Shown: positions 1-7,327 of the stretch, piece after piece | Layout of the letters: each line of letters begins with the position of its first letter | Numbering within the stretch: the first letter of the stretch is position 1 | Assembly: GCA_043778625.1 (NCBI GenBank) | Contig: JAYWFU010000028.1 | Location: forward strand, 1 to 30,768 | Length of the DNA stretch: 30,768 nucleotides | Source: JACMRI01 sp043778625 | GTDB taxonomy: Bacteria > Bacteroidota > Bacteroidia > UBA4408 | Direction: 5' to 3' | Program-made: the position numbers and the translations under genes | Notes under the pieces: generated by a model | Databases searched by the model: none | Seen by the model: only the letters and a program-made list of their open reading frames with translations | What the model was told of the DNA's origin: nothing

Positions 1-87
1 TTATGCAGAAATTACGAACTGCTTTTTGAAACAGCTGAAGAAATGGTTAAGCTGTCTGCTATAAAATTATTATTGAATAAAATTTAA
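1..87 (+). CDS. 3' end of a DDE transposase (IS5-like), partial
   Basis: The first 28 codons of the window are open and end in TAA at 85-87. The peptide contains CRNYELLFETAEEMVKLS followed by AIKLLLNKI. This resembles the extreme C-terminus of IS5-superfamily DDE transposases, where a (D/N)YE motif is followed by a short helix ending in a LLL(R/N)(R/K) tail. Only the tail is visible, so the family cannot be fixed and the element's other end lies outside the window. No clear terminal inverted repeat was recognised right after the stop. It is followed by a 42-bp palindrome that separates it from a convergent T9SS-type ORF remnant. Confidence 0.5.
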   Translation, partial: LCRNYELLFETAEEMVKLSAIKLLLNKI

Positions 88-117
88 ACAGGCTCTTAGC
101 ATAGTTAATAATTTAAA

Positions 118-159
118 ATCCTGTTATTAGTTACACAATTGTGTAACTAATAACAGGAT
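118..159. terminator. 42-bp perfect palindrome, probable bidirectional terminator
   Basis: Bases 118-159 form a perfect palindrome centred between 138 and 139. It lies between the stop of the transposase tail (87, plus) and the stop of the small T9SS ORF (171, minus). Read on the minus strand the stem is followed by a TTTTAAATT tract, fitting a rho-independent terminator for the minus-strand ORF. The arm length (21 bp, no loop mismatch) is long for a terminator, so an element end or a protein-binding site is an alternative. Confidence 0.55.
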
Positions 160-170
160 AGATTAATAAA

Positions 171-341
171 TTATTGTTTGGTAATAATACCTGAGTGGCT
201 ACCTGTAGATGATAGTATACGGTAAGTGTATACGCCAGCATCTAACCTAGATATATCAAATGTTTGTGTATAACTACCACTTACTTTAGTAGTGGGCTTA
301 AAATACACGTTTATCACAAGGGCTTTGATTATGTTTTTCAT
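171..341 (-). pseudogene. Orphan T9SS type A sorting-domain fragment (56 aa)
   Basis: An ATG-started ORF of 56 codons. The C-terminal half contains DISRLDAGVYTYRI and ends GIITKQ. This is the pattern of the last strands of the Por secretion system (T9SS) C-terminal sorting domain: (D/N)(I/L)SxLxxGxYxxRI, then a short strand and a K(Q/N) end. A full cargo protein would be hundreds of residues with a signal peptide, and a stop codon lies three codons upstream of the ATG, so nothing more of the protein is present. The most likely reading is a deletion remnant of a secreted protein gene next to a transposase tail. A genuine small ORF is possible but less likely. It ends 12 nt before the 42-bp palindrome. 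Confidence 0.5.
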
Positions 342-388
342 TTTAAATTAGTTTATAAATTAGTAAACGTAATTTTTGAACCTTTAGT

Positions 389-434
389 ATAAAACAATTA
401 TTTAGGTAGCATTTACATTCGTTAATTGTTTTAT
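389..434. repeat. Inverted repeat, 12-bp arms
   Basis: Arm ATAAAACAATTA at 389-400 is matched perfectly by TAATTGTTTTAT at 423-434, with a 22-nt spacer. It lies about 50 nt upstream of the start of the small minus-strand T9SS fragment. Function unknown. Confidence 0.5.
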
Positions 435-500
435 TTCCATTTTTTCGGTATTGTTTTAGTACAAACACATTACTAAACAAGTATACTTTAGTTTACATAA

Positions 501-547
501 GTATTCGTTTTGTATTAAATAATTTACATTTGTAACAAAACGAATAC
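501..547. repeat. Inverted repeat, 13-bp arms
   Basis: Arm GTATTCGTTTTGT at 501-513 is repeated in perfect inverted orientation at 535-547, with a 21-nt AT-rich spacer. There is no T tract after either arm, so a terminator is unlikely. It could be an operator or a degenerate element end. Confidence 0.5.
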
Positions 548-592
548 ATTTTTTACTCAACCAAAAGCGGTAATGCCAAAAAAGCACCCCTA

Positions 593-612
593 ACAACAAT
601 AGCTATTGTTGT
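593..612 (-). terminator. 20-bp palindrome downstream of queA
   Basis: ACAACAATAGCTATTGTTGT is a perfect palindrome 85 nt beyond the queA stop. On the minus strand the stem is followed, 9 nt later, by a run of six T. This is a plausible but imperfect rho-independent terminator for the gldB-kdsC-queA operon. Confidence 0.35.
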
Positions 613-696
613 AAATGTATCATTCGGAAATAAAGTCTTACGCCAGAATAATTTACGCCAAATTATTTAATGTAATATACTACAATTACAACGCCC

Positions 697-1896
697 CTAA
701 GGCAATAATAACGAACTATCGCCGTAACTAAAAAACCTGTATTTGTTAGCAATAGCGTGGCTATACACCCGTTGCCAATCGTTACCTATTAACGCCGAAA
801 TCAGCAGTAGTAACGTGCTTTTGGGCTGATGAAAATTAGTAATAATACCCCCAACCATTTTAAAGGTATAGCCTGGGGTAATCATTATTTCGGTTTTGGC
901 CACTAACTGTGTTAAATTATTAGTGGTGCAATACTCCAACAACCCTTGTAATGCAAGGGTTGTGCTAATAGGTGTTAGTGTGGTGTATTCCCATTGTGCC
1001 AAATGTGTAGGTGCTTGCCCTAGCGTGGCTTTAACCCCAAGCCAATACACGGATTCTAACAACCTACAACTGGTAGTGCCTACTGCTATTAGTGTTTTAG
1101 TCGTAGTAAGTAACTGATTAATTAATTGTGTGGTAATAATTATTTCTTCGCCGTGCATGTGGTGTGCAGCTGCATTATCAGTTTTTACGGGCATAAATGT
1201 ACCTGCACCTACATGCAATGTAGTGTGTAGGCAAGTAATTTTTTTAGTAGCTAGCGCTTGCATTACTGTGGGCGTAAAGTGCAAACCTGCTGTAGGCGTG
1301 GCTACCGAACCATTAGCTTGGGCGTATATAGTTTGGTAGGTTTGTTTGTCGCTTTCAATAGCGGAGCGTTTTATGTAAGGTGGCAAAGGTACTTTACCAA
1401 ATTGTTCAATAATATGTGCAAAAGTAAGGTCGCTATTCCAGGTAAGGGTAACAGTAATTTGAGCATCGGTAACGGTGGCTAACTGTGCGCTAAGACTAAT
1501 GTTACCAAGGGTATGAGTAAGTGTAGGGATTTTAAATTTTTTGAGGTTACCCACCAACGCCACACAAGTAACGGCATGTGTAGTTTGCATAAACGTGGCC
1601 ATATCAGTAGGTACAGCGGGAGCTAACACAAACACCTCTACCACAGCACCTGTATCTGTTGTAAAATGTAAGCGTGCATAAATAGTTTTGGTATCATTAA
1701 ACACCAGCACCATATCAGTGGTTAGGTGCGTAGCAAGGTTTGAAAACACATCGTTAGTAATAACGCCTTGCTTGTAAATTAATTGCTTGGCCGAATCTCT
1801 CGGATTAGCTGGCTCGTAAGCTATACGCTCGTTAGGCAGTTCGTAGTTATAGGTATTAATATCAATAAACGAGGGGGCTAAATTTTGGTTTACCAT
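697..1896 (-). CDS. queA: S-adenosylmethionine:tRNA ribosyltransferase-isomerase (QueA family)
   Basis: QueA transfers the ribosyl moiety of SAM to 7-aminomethyl-deazaguanine in tRNA, making epoxyqueuosine. The family signatures are visible. YELPNERIAYEPANPRDSAK lies near the N-terminus (about residues 18-37), and PTAGLHFT at 201-208 is followed by HVGAGTFMPV at about 228-237. The C-terminal NFHQPKSTLLLLISAL and YRFFSYGDSSLLL blocks are also present. At 399 residues it is longer than the roughly 340-360 of enterobacterial QueA. Bacteroidota often carry such longer QueA-like proteins, so the exact tRNA role is inferred. The ATG overlaps the upstream kdsC stop by 7 nt (1890-1896), indicating translational coupling in a gldB-kdsC-queA operon. 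The start is fixed by that overlap and by the conserved YELP block soon after it. Confidence 0.9.
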   Translation of the reverse strand: MVNQNLAPSFIDINTYNYELPNERIAYEPANPRDSAKQLIYKQGVITNDVFSNLATHLTTDMVLVFNDTKTIYARLHFTTDTGAVVEVFVLAPAVPTDMATFMQTTHAVTCVALVGNLKKFKIPTLTHTLGNISLSAQLATVTDAQITVTLTWNSDLTFAHIIEQFGKVPLPPYIKRSAIESDKQTYQTIYAQANGSVATPTAGLHFTPTVMQALATKKITCLHTTLHVGAGTFMPVKTDNAAAHHMHGEEIIITTQLINQLLTTTKTLIAVGTTSCRLLESVYWLGVKATLGQAPTHLAQWEYTTLTPISTTLALQGLLEYCTTNNLTQLVAKTEIMITPGYTFKMVGGIITNFHQPKSTLLLLISALIGNDWQRVYSHAIANKYRFFSYGDSSLLLP

Positions 1897-2408
1897 TGGT
1901 ATACATCATCATTAATCCATTTGCCTTGTGTGCGCATTACTTGCTCAATTACATCGCGCACGGCTCCGTTACCTCCGTTGTGTAGGCTTACATAATTGCA
2001 TAGTTCGCGTATTTCGTGCACGGCATTATTAGGGCAGGTTTTGGCCACTACGGCTTGTAATACAGGGTAATCGGGCAGGTCGTCGCCCATGTACAACACT
2101 TCATTATTAGTTAATTCGCGCTCTTGTATATAATCGTTATATACGGTTAGCTTATCATACGAGCGCAAATACACATCGGTAATACCCAAACCTTTCATAC
2201 TATCCACAATATACGCTGAACTTCCGCCTGTAATTATGGCTACGTTATATCCTTGTTTTATTGCGTGCTGCAGAGCAAACGAATCCTTACTATTCATGCT
2301 GCGCAAAAACTCTCCTTGCGCCGTCATTAGTACTTCGCCGTTGGTTATAACCCCATCAAAATCAAAAATAAAGGTAGTTATGTTGTTAAATATTTGTTTG
2401 ATATTCAT
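1890..2408 (-). CDS. kdsC: 3-deoxy-D-manno-octulosonate 8-phosphate phosphatase, HAD type
   Basis: KdsC hydrolyses KDO-8-phosphate to KDO in the cytoplasm, a step in making the lipopolysaccharide inner core. The 172-residue length is typical of these cap-less HAD phosphatases. Motif I is FDFDGVITNGE with nucleophile Asp16 and acid/base Asp18. Motif II is the IITGGSS block at about 58-64, the motif III lysine is probably Lys86, and motif IV is YMGDDLPD at about 107-113. The C-terminal HNGGNGAVRDVIE block (about 143-155) is characteristic of KdsC rather than other HAD families. It starts 9 nt after the gldB stop and overlaps queA by 7 nt, so it sits in the middle of a three-gene operon. A related HAD phosphatase with another sugar substrate cannot be excluded. 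Confidence 0.88.
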   Translation of the reverse strand: MNIKQIFNNITTFIFDFDGVITNGEVLMTAQGEFLRSMNSKDSFALQHAIKQGYNVAIITGGSSAYIVDSMKGLGITDVYLRSYDKLTVYNDYIQERELTNNEVLYMGDDLPDYPVLQAVVAKTCPNNAVHEIRELCNYVSLHNGGNGAVRDVIEQVMRTQGKWINDDVYQW

Positions 2409-2416
2409 GCGTGTAA

Positions 2417-3475
2417 TTAGCTGTTAATAGTGGGCTTGTAGCCACTTTTGTTTAGTATTAAGTTAGCATCGGTAGTAGTCATTAAATCTTGTAAGGTTAT
2501 ATTAGGATTATTTTTCATATAACTACGTACTATTTGCCAACCCATCCAATTGCCTATTCTGCCTGGGCTTTCGCGGGGCAAGCCTGTGCTAAAGGGAGCT
2601 TCCTTGGTGTATTTAATAATCTCTTTGTACTTGGTGTTAAAGAATAATTTTTTGTTTACAAAATACTTCCACACCTCAGTTTCGTTTTGCGCCAACCATT
2701 GCATGTGCGCAGTGTTAAATGCTATTTTGCTAGAATCGTGCAATGCCGGAAAAACATTATCCATAAAGTACATTGTTTTGCCTTCTTGAATTATAAAATG
2801 TAGCAAATCTTCCTTGGGTAATTTTTGTTCAAACTCGGTAGCTATCCACGATCGCATAGCATCGGGCGCAATAAGGTCGGGGCGCATCATTTCGGTTTTG
2901 TACTTAGGGTAAGTAAGCATACTATAAAATTTGCAATCGGCTCCCAAAAACATATCTAACCCTATGGCAAGCACACTATCGGTGGTTACTACGGCGTAGT
3001 TAAAGCCACTAAACATATAATATATTTTTGGAATGTTTTTGGTGGGGTACAATTGCTTATAGTTTTTAAACGCTGCGGTTAGTTGGGCTGTGTAAGGCGT
3101 TACGTCCTTAAACTTAGTTTGCTCGTAAGCATACACTTCCTTAATAGTGGGGTCGGTTATAAAACTATTAAAATAAGTATCAAAGCCCTCTTTATTGTAA
3201 GTGCTAATGTTAAGTATGCGCCCTGTGTATAAATCAAAGAATTTACCGTATTTTTTAGCAAGTATGTTTTTCTTAACGGTAATTTCGGCTGTTTTTATAT
3301 CTAATACTTCTTTATCAAAACGAGCTGTTGTTAGCGTTAATTGTAGCTCTTCGGCTTTAGCTTCATCTACTTTTATTACTACTTTTTGGGTGTTATTATT
3401 GCACGACTTGCAACCTAGTAGTATTAGTAACGATACAGTGGCAAACAAAGTAGGTAAAATGGTATGTGTTTTCAT
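2417..3475 (-). CDS. gldB: Gliding motility-associated lipoprotein GldB
   Basis: A 352-residue lipoprotein: a hydrophobic N-terminal signal runs to a lipobox ending LILLGC with Cys22 as the lipidated residue. The body has the GldB pattern: ARFDKEVLDIK near 50-65, a central YYMFSGFNYAV block, IGLDMFLG followed by a tyrosine-rich segment, and IIQEGKTMYFMDN and LPRESPGRIGNWMGW near the C-terminus. GldB is required for gliding in Flavobacterium and is conserved across Bacteroidota beside nadE, exactly as here, where nadE starts divergently 67 nt away. Its biochemical role is not settled; the fold resembles zinc-metallopeptidase-like DUF2268 proteins, and the EGKTMYF stretch lacks a clear HExxH. 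In non-gliding species it may serve the T9SS or the envelope. First gene of the gldB-kdsC-queA operon. Confidence 0.85.
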   Translation of the reverse strand: MKTHTILPTLFATVSLLILLGCKSCNNNTQKVVIKVDEAKAEELQLTLTTARFDKEVLDIKTAEITVKKNILAKKYGKFFDLYTGRILNISTYNKEGFDTYFNSFITDPTIKEVYAYEQTKFKDVTPYTAQLTAAFKNYKQLYPTKNIPKIYYMFSGFNYAVVTTDSVLAIGLDMFLGADCKFYSMLTYPKYKTEMMRPDLIAPDAMRSWIATEFEQKLPKEDLLHFIIQEGKTMYFMDNVFPALHDSSKIAFNTAHMQWLAQNETEVWKYFVNKKLFFNTKYKEIIKYTKEAPFSTGLPRESPGRIGNWMGWQIVRSYMKNNPNITLQDLMTTTDANLILNKSGYKPTINS

Positions 3476-3508
3476 AGCGGTAAATGTAATTATTGTAACT
3501 GCAATAGC

Positions 3509-3516
3509 TACATTTG
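3509..3516 (+). promoter_or_regulatory. Bacteroidota -7 box for nadE
   Basis: TACATTTG matches the TAnnTTTG consensus used by the Bacteroidota primary sigma factor and ends 26 nt before the nadE ATG. A -33 TTG at the ideal spacing is not evident; the nearest is at 3493-3495, 13 nt away. Confidence 0.45.
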
Positions 3517-3542
3517 CTAATTAAATATCTATCAACTTTATT

Positions 3543-5198
3543 ATGTTAAAAATAGCCTTAGCACAAGTTAATTTCCAGGTAGGAAATTTTGAAAACAACG
3601 TAGCCAAAATTATTGAGCGTATTAGCAATGCAAAACAAAATAAGGCCGACTTAATAGTGTTTTCGGAACTTGCGGTGTGTGGCTACCCAGCACGTGATTT
3701 TTTAACCTACCAACATTTTGTAACGCAATGCTACAAAGCTATTGAGCTAATAGCTACACACTGCCAGGGCATTTGCGCTATTGTGGGCGCACCAAGCCCT
3801 AACACTGTGGTGGTGGGCAAAAACTTGTATAACAGTGCCTACGTAGTATACGATGGAAAAGTGCAAAACGTTGTAAACAAATGTTTATTACCTACCTACG
3901 ATGTGTTTGACGAGTACCGCTACTTTGAAAGCAATACTGACTTTAATTGTATTAATTACAAGGGAGTAAAAATAGCTCTAACCGTATGTGAGGACTTGTG
4001 GGACGTGGACACCGACAAGCTATACAAATATTCGCCTATGGACGAACTAGCCAAGCAACAGCCTGATGTAATGATAAACATTGCCGCTTCGCCGTTTGAC
4101 TACCAGCATCGTGAAGATAGATTACGGGTATTTAAATTCAATTGCCAAAAATACAATTTGCCATTAGTGTATGTAAACCAAGTAGGTGCACAAACCGAAT
4201 TAATATTTGACGGTGGCTCGCTAGCACTTGATAGTAATGGGGATATAGTGCAAGAGTTAAATTATTTTACGGAGGATTTATTATATATTGGTTTAAATAA
4301 TAAAAGTTTAGAGAGGTTGGAAATACAGCCTTATGCCGTTGTACCAAGCAATAGCAAAATAGCACGCATACACGATGCCTTAATATTAGGCATACGTGAT
4401 TATTTTGAAAAATTAGGTTTTACCAAAGCAATACTTGGGCTAAGTGGCGGTATTGACAGCGCTTTGGTGGCAGTGCTTGCCGTGCGTGCATTAGGTAACA
4501 ATAATGTAAAGGTACTATTACTCCCCAGCGAATTTAGTAGTGAGCATAGCATTAACGATGCCTTAGCACTGGTTAAAACTCTAAACATTGAGCACGAAAT
4601 TGTAAACATTGAGCAAGCTAACAATGCCGTAGAAGCAACGTTGGCCAACGCCTTTAGTAGTTTACCATTTAACGTAGCCGAAGAAAACATACAGGCTCGC
4701 CTACGTGGGTTATTACTAATGGCGCATACCAATAAATTTGGGTCAGTGTTGTTAAACACCACTAACAAAAGCGAGGCAGCGGTAGGCTACGGAACGCTAT
4801 ACGGCGATATGTGCGGAGGCCTTGCGGTGTTGGGCGATGTGTACAAAACCGAATGCTACGAACTAGCACATTATATTAATAAAGACACTGAAGTTATACC
4901 CACCAACAGTATAGTAAAACCCCCAAGTGCAGAGCTACGTCCCAACCAAAAAGATAGCGATTCCCTACCCGACTATGATATACTTGATGCTGTGCTACGT
5001 GGCTATATTGAGCAACGCCTTAGTGCAGCCGAACTTATTGATAAAGGCTTTGATGCTGCGTTAGTTAACCGTGTGCTTACCATGGTAAACCGCAACGAGT
5101 ACAAACGTTTTCAAATGGCTCCTGTGCTACGGGTGTCGCCCAAAGCCTTTGGTATAGGGCGTCGTATGCCATTGGAGGGTAAGTACACTTACTTATAG
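3543..5198 (+). CDS. nadE: Glutamine-dependent NAD+ synthetase
   Basis: Catalyses the last step of NAD synthesis: ATP-dependent amidation of deamido-NAD with ammonia released from glutamine. The 551-residue protein has two domains. The N-terminal nitrilase-like glutaminase shows the Glu-Lys-Cys triad: Glu42 in FSELAVCGYPARDF, Lys113 in VVNKCLLPTYDVFDEYRYF, and Cys149 in LTVCEDLW. The C-terminal synthetase domain has the PP-loop SGGIDS at 301-306 and the NTTNKSE and GDMCGGLAVLGDVYKTECY blocks that bind ATP and deamido-NAD. It is divergent from gldB, a conserved neighbourhood in Bacteroidota. A TAnnTTTG -7 box lies 26 nt upstream of the chosen ATG, supporting that start. Cytoplasmic. Confidence 0.96.
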   Translation: MLKIALAQVNFQVGNFENNVAKIIERISNAKQNKADLIVFSELAVCGYPARDFLTYQHFVTQCYKAIELIATHCQGICAIVGAPSPNTVVVGKNLYNSAYVVYDGKVQNVVNKCLLPTYDVFDEYRYFESNTDFNCINYKGVKIALTVCEDLWDVDTDKLYKYSPMDELAKQQPDVMINIAASPFDYQHREDRLRVFKFNCQKYNLPLVYVNQVGAQTELIFDGGSLALDSNGDIVQELNYFTEDLLYIGLNNKSLERLEIQPYAVVPSNSKIARIHDALILGIRDYFEKLGFTKAILGLSGGIDSALVAVLAVRALGNNNVKVLLLPSEFSSEHSINDALALVKTLNIEHEIVNIEQANNAVEATLANAFSSLPFNVAEENIQARLRGLLLMAHTNKFGSVLLNTTNKSEAAVGYGTLYGDMCGGLAVLGDVYKTECYELAHYINKDTEVIPTNSIVKPPSAELRPNQKDSDSLPDYDILDAVLRGYIEQRLSAAELIDKGFDAALVNRVLTMVNRNEYKRFQMAPVLRVSPKAFGIGRRMPLEGKYTYL

Positions 5199-5269
5199 TA
5201 AGTTTGAAATAACGGCAGATAGTTTTATTTATTTTGTTTATTTCATAAGTACACCAACTAATAATACAT

Positions 5270-5277
5270 TAAATTTG
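5270..5277 (+). promoter_or_regulatory. -7 box upstream of the TPR gene
   Basis: TAAATTTG is a perfect TAnnTTTG match 30 nt before the ATG at 5308. The in-frame TTG at 5275, which could be mistaken for a start, lies inside this box. No good -33 TTG is seen at 19-21 nt. Confidence 0.5.
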
Positions 5278-5307
5278 TTATTAAATAAACTAACACCTAC
5301 TCAACCA

Positions 5308-6522
5308 ATGAAATTATTAATTGCCCCATTATTCGTACTTATTGCTACCATTACATTAGCGCAGCCCGCTTACGTTTACTACGACGATGGACTTAAAAAA
5401 TTAGAGGCTCGTGATTATATTGCGGCTACTATAAGTTTTAGTACCGCTATTACTAAAGATAAAAACAACCATAAGGCTTATGCCGAGCGTGGCCACACTT
5501 ACCTATTACAAAACAAGCCTATTGATGCACTCAAAGATTTTGAGAGTGCTATAAAACTAAAATTGGATTACGCCACAACCTACGTGTATCGGGGCGACTA
5601 TTATTTTAAATTAAAAAAATATAAAGAGGCCACCGATGATTATAACAAAGCCATAAAATACGATGCGCAATTGCCCGATGCCTTTGCTAACCGAGGCTTT
5701 AGCCAGTATGAATTAAAACAAGATAAAGAAGCTGTAGCTAGTTTTAACGAAGCCGTAAAACTCAATAGTAAAAACAATGAAGTGTATATAAAGTTAACGG
5801 AGTTGCTACAAAAAGAAAAACGTTGCCTTGAGGCTGTTGTTGTTATTGATAAAGGGCTAGCCTTAAATGATGCGCAACCTATGCTACATTATTACAAAGC
5901 ACAATGCTTATTTGACGACGAAAAATTTGCTCTAGCACTAGCCGAAGTAACTAAAAGTATTGAACAAAAAAAAGTAGATGCTACCACTGTAACCATGCGT
6001 GCGGTATGTTACGAAAAATTAAACCAGCCCGAAAAAGCACTGGACGATTACAACTATATGATTACTACGTTAAAAATAAATACGGCTGAAGTGTTTATGA
6101 AACGTGGCATTGCACTTAAAGCAAAAAAAGATTATGCTAATGCCAACAAGGATTTTACAAAAGCAATAGCCAAAGATTTTGCTAATGCTAAACTATACGA
6201 ACTGCGTGCGCACACTTGGTTACTGCAAAACAAAAAACCACAAGCGTTAGTAGATTATAACAAAGCAATTGAGCTTGATGCCAACAACGAACCCGCACTA
6301 TTTAACAGAGGTACAATACAGTTTGAACAAAATAAATTTGAAAAAGCAATTGAAGATTTTAATGCCGCAATAAAACAAAAACCTACCGCCGACGCCTACT
6401 ACAACCGTAGTAAGTGTTATTATAAATTAAATAAGAAAAACGAAAGTTGTGCCGATTTGCAAAAAGCAGCTGACCTTGGCGATAAACAAGCCGCAAAAGA
6501 TAAAGCAAGTTTTTGCAAATAA
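5308..6522 (+). CDS. Exported tetratricopeptide-repeat protein
   Basis: A 404-residue protein with an N-terminal signal peptide (MKLLIAPLFVLIATITLAQ, cleavage after about residue 19) followed almost entirely by TPR units of about 34 residues. Repeats such as AYAERGHTYLLQNKPIDALK, ATTYVYRGDYYFKLKKYKEA and DAFANRGFSQYELKQDKEAV show the W/Y-G-Y-A-A-P spacing; roughly ten units are visible. The region ends in a SEL1/TPR-like NESCADLQKAADLGDKQAA segment. TPR arrays bind peptides or proteins, so it is probably a periplasmic scaffold; no enzymatic domain is present and the partner is unknown. I start it at the ATG at 5308 rather than the in-frame TTG 33 nt earlier, because the latter lies inside the promoter box and would spoil the signal peptide. 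Confidence 0.85.
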   Translation: MKLLIAPLFVLIATITLAQPAYVYYDDGLKKLEARDYIAATISFSTAITKDKNNHKAYAERGHTYLLQNKPIDALKDFESAIKLKLDYATTYVYRGDYYFKLKKYKEATDDYNKAIKYDAQLPDAFANRGFSQYELKQDKEAVASFNEAVKLNSKNNEVYIKLTELLQKEKRCLEAVVVIDKGLALNDAQPMLHYYKAQCLFDDEKFALALAEVTKSIEQKKVDATTVTMRAVCYEKLNQPEKALDDYNYMITTLKINTAEVFMKRGIALKAKKDYANANKDFTKAIAKDFANAKLYELRAHTWLLQNKKPQALVDYNKAIELDANNEPALFNRGTIQFEQNKFEKAIEDFNAAIKQKPTADAYYNRSKCYYKLNKKNESCADLQKAADLGDKQAAKDKASFCK

Positions 6523-6538
6523 ATAGTTAAGTTAGCGT

Positions 6539-7327
6539 ATGCCCTCCTATACTGACCAATTAAATAATACTATACATTTAACCGCTACGCCCCAACGCAT
6601 AGTATCGTTAGTGCCATCGCTTACTGAGCTGGTAGTGGACCTTGGCGCGGGCGAGCAATTAGTAGGGCGTACCAAATTTTGTATTCATCCTAAGCATATT
6701 AACAAAATGTGTGTAAGCATAGGTGGCACTAAAAATATTAATATAAACAAGTTACACAACCTTACTCCTGATTTAATAATAGCTAATAAAGAAGAAAATA
6801 CATTAGTGCAAATACAGCAGTTGCAACAACAATACCCTGTGTGGATAAGCGATGTAAACACCTATGACGATGCGTTACACATGATTACTGGCATTAGCCA
6901 AGCACTAAATAAAGTACCACAAGGCATTACTTTAATTAACGCAATTGAACACGCCAAACACCAACTACAGTATAGCCAAACACCTCAAGTGGCTTACCTT
7001 ATGTGGCACAAGCCTTACATGGCAGCCGCTAATAATACGTTTATTAATAGTATGCTACAGCAAGCGGGCTTTACCAATGTGTTTGCTAACTTGGTGCGTT
7101 ACCCTATTGTTACTATTAACGATTTGCAGCATGCAGCACCCGAATTTATTTTTTTATCCTCAGAGCCATTTCCGTTTGCACAACAACACATTGCCCAATT
7201 GCAACAACACGTACCACATAGTAAGTTAATATTAGTTGACGGCGAATTGTTTAGCTGGTACGGTAGTAGGCTTGTACAGGCATTTCACTATTTTAAAACA
7301 CTGCGTAATGCACTCCATCTTAACTAA
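6539..7327 (+). CDS. Cobalamin-binding (BtuF-like) periplasmic-binding-fold protein
   Basis: 262 residues of the helical-backbone metal receptor family (ABC transporter class III binding proteins; BtuF, FhuD). The N-terminal block TPQRIVSLVPSLTELVVDLG followed by GEQLVGRTKFCIHP is the BtuF/corrinoid-binding signature, and VSIGGTKNININKLHNLTPD is the usual second block. The protein begins directly with its domain (MPSYTDQLNNTIHL) and shows no signal peptide or lipobox, so it is predicted cytoplasmic unless it is exported unconventionally. Such leaderless copies are common in Bacteroidota and are often just labelled cobalamin-binding. It lies 16 nt after the TPR gene stop and overlaps pabB by 20 nt. 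No BtuC/BtuD partner is present in the window, so transport is not supported by context. Confidence 0.8.
   Translation: MPSYTDQLNNTIHLTATPQRIVSLVPSLTELVVDLGAGEQLVGRTKFCIHPKHINKMCVSIGGTKNININKLHNLTPDLIIANKEENTLVQIQQLQQQYPVWISDVNTYDDALHMITGISQALNKVPQGITLINAIEHAKHQLQYSQTPQVAYLMWHKPYMAAANNTFINSMLQQAGFTNVFANLVRYPIVTINDLQHAAPEFIFLSSEPFPFAQQHIAQLQQHVPHSKLILVDGELFSWYGSRLVQAFHYFKTLRNALHLN

Larger units (their letters stand above)
342..696. other. Non-coding stretch with four inverted repeats
   Basis: No credible gene is seen on either strand. It contains four separate inverted repeats: 12-bp arms at 389-400/423-434, 13-bp arms at 501-513/535-547, a 20-bp perfect palindrome at 593-612, and AT-only 8-bp arms at 647-654/660-667. 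The last two lie downstream of the minus-strand queA stop (697) and could serve as its terminator. The first two have no obvious gene to serve and may be remnants of mobile sequence or operators. Confidence 0.5.

Noticed and set aside
5275..5307. In-frame TTG as the start of the TPR protein
   Set aside because: The TTG lies inside a perfect TAnnTTTG promoter box, and starting there would place 11 polar residues before a clean signal peptide that begins at the ATG at 5308.
7236..7307. Upstream extension of pabB
   Set aside because: The extra residues lie wholly within the BtuF-like gene and have no PabB similarity; the ATG at 7308 gives a normal N-terminus.
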